NCBI GenBank assembly: GCA_003641405.1 | Contig: QNAF01000091.1 | Span: 1 to 9,043 of the forward strand | DNA length: 9,043 bases | Source of the DNA: Candidatus Zixiibacteriota bacterium | Lineage (GTDB): Bacteria > Zixibacteria > MSB-5A5 > GN15 > FEB-12 | Reading direction: 5' to 3' | Notes under the pieces: model-generated | The model's input: only the letters and a program-made list of their open reading frames with translations | Database searches by the model: none | What the model was told of the DNA's origin: nothing | Program-made: the position numbers and the translations under genes | Shown here: one piece after another, positions 6,954 to 9,043 of the stretch | Position numbering within the stretch: the stretch's first letter is position 1 | How the letters are laid out: the number at the start of each line of letters is the position of its first letter

Positions 6954-6988
6954 CAGTCTTGTAGGGCGGGTCCGTCTTCGAACCCGCC
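6954..6988 (+). repeat. REP-like palindromic element 4 (GGCGGGT type)
   Basis: The head CAGTCTTGTAG (6954-6964) leads into the palindrome 6965-6988, which is identical to that at 3569-3592 (arms GGCGGGT and ACCCGCC, loop TCTT inside two C-G pairs). It ends 16 nt beyond the stop codon of the 633-residue protease. Two copies in the same place behind two paralogues could mean duplication with the gene or repeated insertion. Confidence 0.7.
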
Positions 6989-7004
6989 AATAATCAGCTA
7001 CGGC

Positions 7005-8906
7005 CTACCAGTTTGGCGTACCATCACAGTTTCGCAAAAAGTTAGCCGGATTGATAAACAGGGCATCAATCAGCAACGACAGATCGGCACCATCAATCGT
7101 CATAGGGTCTTCAACAGGTCTGGCGGGTGCGCTAAAATCGATATCTGCTTCATCGAGACAAATGCCGTCCCAACCATTCGTTGGATCAATGAACAAGCCG
7201 TTAATCATCAGCGACAGATCAGCACCATCGTAATTAAAGCCCAACAGTCCACCACCTTGATCAAGGTCACCCACTGATGGCGGGATACAGCAGCCACTGC
7301 TGACAGCACCTGCTTCGAGCACAGGCACATACTCGCCAGGATATGTCTCAAACAACGGATCCCAGATAATATAACCCTCAAAACTTACCGGGCAGACACC
7401 GCTACCGCTATCAACAGTGAACCAAATAGACAGTACCGGTCCGTCGCCGGGAGCAAGGTGCGGCTGGGAACCGCTGCTGGAACTGATCAGATCCCAGGTA
7501 CATCGTCTTTCAGCAGACCAGTCGTTGAGTTGAGTTTTCTGCTCGAAGTAATCCGTTCGGAGACCGGTAGTAACCACGGAGTCCTTGGTGAGATACAGAG
7601 GACCATCACCCCATGTAAATGGAATTACAATCCTCCTGAGGTCAAGGTAGTTGTGCACATTGACATCAACTCTGACTTCTGTGCCTACCGCGCCTGAAAC
7701 CGTAGCAGCTCTCATTGTGTCAGCATACACGGAGACAAGATGCTGTACGGACGTATCGAACAGCGCCCGAGGAGTTACAACAGTGGCTGATACTTCGTAG
7801 TGACCAGGCAGCACGTACTCGTGCGGGATAGTGTCGCCCGATCCAGTCTGACCATCACCAAATTGCCAGTTACAGACCAGAAGTGATTCAACCGGCGTCT
7901 CGGCAATCAGGTCCACTGTCAGAGGTGCCGGCCCTAAATCTGCCTCTGCCTTAATGTACACCGGCTGATAGTATACTCGTGCTGCTCCGTAGCCGACGCT
8001 ACAGCATCCATACTCTATCCGCATATAGCCGTCTTCACCCCAGCCCACGCCCCATGAGTTACGCAGGAACCAGATGCCTTCCGTCCCCTGATTGTCGTCC
8101 CATCCTACCAGGGCAACAGCATGGTCGATCGGTCCGACCTCACAGGCATTGAAAACTCCACCGGAATATCCGTCCATGATATCCCCGACGTGAATGGAAA
8201 CTGAGATCGGTCCATAGTCATAGATGGCCTGCTTCAACTGTGCGACAGTCGGGACACCAGACGCACCACTCACATATGCCCACGATTGAATGTAGTAGTG
8301 ATGGTCATAGGGACAGTCACACGGCGGTTCGGCCTCAACGTAAGGAAAATCGGCTTCCAGTACCGCTCCGTGTCCGCCACAAGGGTCTGTGGAAGGAAAT
8401 TTGAATTTGTGGTAGCCGTGAACCAGGAATCCACCGTCGCAGCCATATCCTTGGCTATTGCAGCTTACCAGCCATTGCTCCGAGAGATCCACATGTTCTT
8501 CGGATTTGATCCAGATACCGCATTCCAGCGGCGCAATCGTGGAAAAAGCCCAGCAACTTCCACAACCTCCCTGGGCACGAGCGGGCGGTAACTCTGCGAT
8601 ATTCCTCCAGTCAAAGGCGGCTGGAAGATCCTTCGTCGCCGACGATGAGTCAAAAACAGCACCTTCCTGCCAGTTGGGTGGTACTTTCAACCCGCATAAT
8701 TGGTCATGAGAGTATTGAGTAGCCTCGTTCAGGCTGACAGTAAAAGTCCAACCTTCCCGCTCACCTCTTTCCCTCAAAGCATCAATATCTTCCTGCGTCT
8801 TCTGTCCAAGCACAGACGGCACGGTAACAAACAGGACACCAAACACCATGATCACCACGCACTGGAACAAGTTCCTGCTACTGTTGTTTCCTGACATTAA
8901 CGGCAC
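7005..8906 (-). CDS. Secreted papain-family (C1A) cysteine protease with PKD, cohesin-like and dockerin-like domains
   Basis: A 633-residue exported endopeptidase, paralogue of the 980-residue protease. Domains in order: signal peptide 1-34 (cut after VLG); short propeptide 35-93 with Cys71 in LCGL; catalytic domain about 94-313 with Gln112 and Cys118 (AQGGCGSCWAF), His262 (DHAV) and Asn283 (RNSWG), all active-site residues intact; a PKD domain about 318-395 (WQFGDG, HEYVLPGHYEV); a cohesin-like beta-sandwich about 396-535; and a dockerin-like domain 539-633. The last about 95 residues are nearly the same as in the paralogue, while the section between protease and cohesin-like domain is much shorter and different. 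The GTG start has GAAAGGAG with 6-nt spacing and gives the same catalytic Cys number as the paralogue; an in-frame ATG at 8897 would sit too far from that site. No clear intrinsic terminator follows. No cathepsin-B-type occluding loop is evident. Confidence 0.93.
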   Translation of the reverse strand: MPLMSGNNSSRNLFQCVVIMVFGVLFVTVPSVLGQKTQEDIDALRERGEREGWTFTVSLNEATQYSHDQLCGLKVPPNWQEGAVFDSSSATKDLPAAFDWRNIAELPPARAQGGCGSCWAFSTIAPLECGIWIKSEEHVDLSEQWLVSCNSQGYGCDGGFLVHGYHKFKFPSTDPCGGHGAVLEADFPYVEAEPPCDCPYDHHYYIQSWAYVSGASGVPTVAQLKQAIYDYGPISVSIHVGDIMDGYSGGVFNACEVGPIDHAVALVGWDDNQGTEGIWFLRNSWGVGWGEDGYMRIEYGCCSVGYGAARVYYQPVYIKAEADLGPAPLTVDLIAETPVESLLVCNWQFGDGQTGSGDTIPHEYVLPGHYEVSATVVTPRALFDTSVQHLVSVYADTMRAATVSGAVGTEVRVDVNVHNYLDLRRIVIPFTWGDGPLYLTKDSVVTTGLRTDYFEQKTQLNDWSAERRCTWDLISSSSGSQPHLAPGDGPVLSIWFTVDSGSGVCPVSFEGYIIWDPLFETYPGEYVPVLEAGAVSSGCCIPPSVGDLDQGGGLLGFNYDGADLSLMINGLFIDPTNGWDGICLDEADIDFSAPARPVEDPMTIDGADLSLLIDALFINPANFLRNCDGTPNW

Positions 8907-9043
8907 ACCTATCTCCTTTCATCCCGAAACGCAAATCGGTTTAGAGCCATCCGCTACCGGATGCCAATCTTTGAATATCTTTCGACTCGTGGCTCTCTAG
9001 AGGCCAACCGGCTTGGTTGCCTGTGAGGACTAGAGGTAAGAAC
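8907..9043 (-). promoter_or_regulatory. Leader of the 633-residue protease gene, rich in inverted repeats
   Basis: On the minus strand, in order: a bulged stem AGGCAACC/GGTTGGCCT with a 5-nt loop (9001-9022); a closing pair AGAGC (8992-8996) with GCTCT (8943-8947); inside it GAGTC-GAAA-GATATTC, which forms a small bulged hairpin with a GNRA loop (about 8972-8987); and CATCCG-GTAG-CGGATG (8948-8963). Together these could be a compact folded RNA just before the ribosome binding site. No promoter is seen, so it probably lies past the window edge. No known riboswitch class fits. Confidence 0.35.
8913..8920 (-). promoter_or_regulatory. Ribosome binding site that fixes a GTG start
   Basis: GAAAGGAG on the minus strand is 6 nt before the GTG at 8906, the same site and spacing as in front of the TTG-started paralogue. 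From the alternative ATG at 8897 the distance would be 15 nt, which is too long. Confidence 0.75.

Noticed and set aside
6603..6993. Two overlapping plus-strand open frames between the proteases
   Set aside because: One covers the leader and promoter of the protease gene; the other ends in residues coded by the REP-like palindrome at 6965-6988. No protein features were seen.
8907..9043. Cyclic-di-GMP-I riboswitch
   Set aside because: Short look-alike strings are present, but the GAAA loop, the AAACC and GCAAAGCC elements and the helices are not in the order that class requires.

Overview
This window looks like bacterial chromosome from an uncultivated lineage of the FCB superphylum. The best guess from protein style is Zixibacteria or a close relative. 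The clues are secreted multidomain proteins that end in dockerin-like modules of the type 'DGADLSLLIDALFI', thrombospondin type 3 (TSP3) calcium repeats, cohesin-like beta-sandwiches, and short palindromic repeats between genes. The assignment is inference from protein character; no marker gene is present.

Layout: (1) 1-85 is a short leader with a plausible sigma-70-type promoter. (2) 86-1654 (+) encodes a lipoprotein with a transglutaminase-like catalytic domain. (3) It converges, with 32 bp between stops, on 1687-3105 (-), a secreted Cys-rich protein with about eight TSP3 repeats and a C-terminal dockerin-like domain. (4) 3106-3600 is intergenic and holds a good promoter for that gene, a 9-bp stem-loop in its leader, a terminator-like hairpin for the next gene and two REP-like palindromes. 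(5) 3601-6543 (-) is a 980-residue secreted papain-family (C1A) protease with many accessory domains. (6) 6544-7004 is intergenic and holds that gene's promoter, with a perfect 15-bp palindrome over its -10 box, a possibly structured leader, and two more REP-like elements. (7) 7005-8906 (-) is a second, 633-residue papain-family protease, a paralogue with a different middle section. (8) 8907-9043 is its leader, rich in inverted repeats; its promoter probably lies beyond the window.

How the genes may work together: the three minus-strand genes all encode exported proteins with the same C-terminal dockerin-like module, and both proteases also carry a cohesin-like beta-sandwich just before it. 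A cohesin-dockerin style surface or extracellular assembly that displays proteases is therefore a reasonable hypothesis. The genes are spaced 461-495 bp apart, and two of the three have recognisable promoters of their own, so they are a cluster rather than a tight operon. The transglutaminase-like lipoprotein is on the other strand and its link to the cluster is only by position.

The items most worth a second look are the Cys-framed dockerin-like module with stretched calcium loops, the cathepsin-B-like short propeptide in bacterial proteases, the palindrome over the protease promoter, and the family of REP-like elements that share a CAGTCTTG(C/T)A head.
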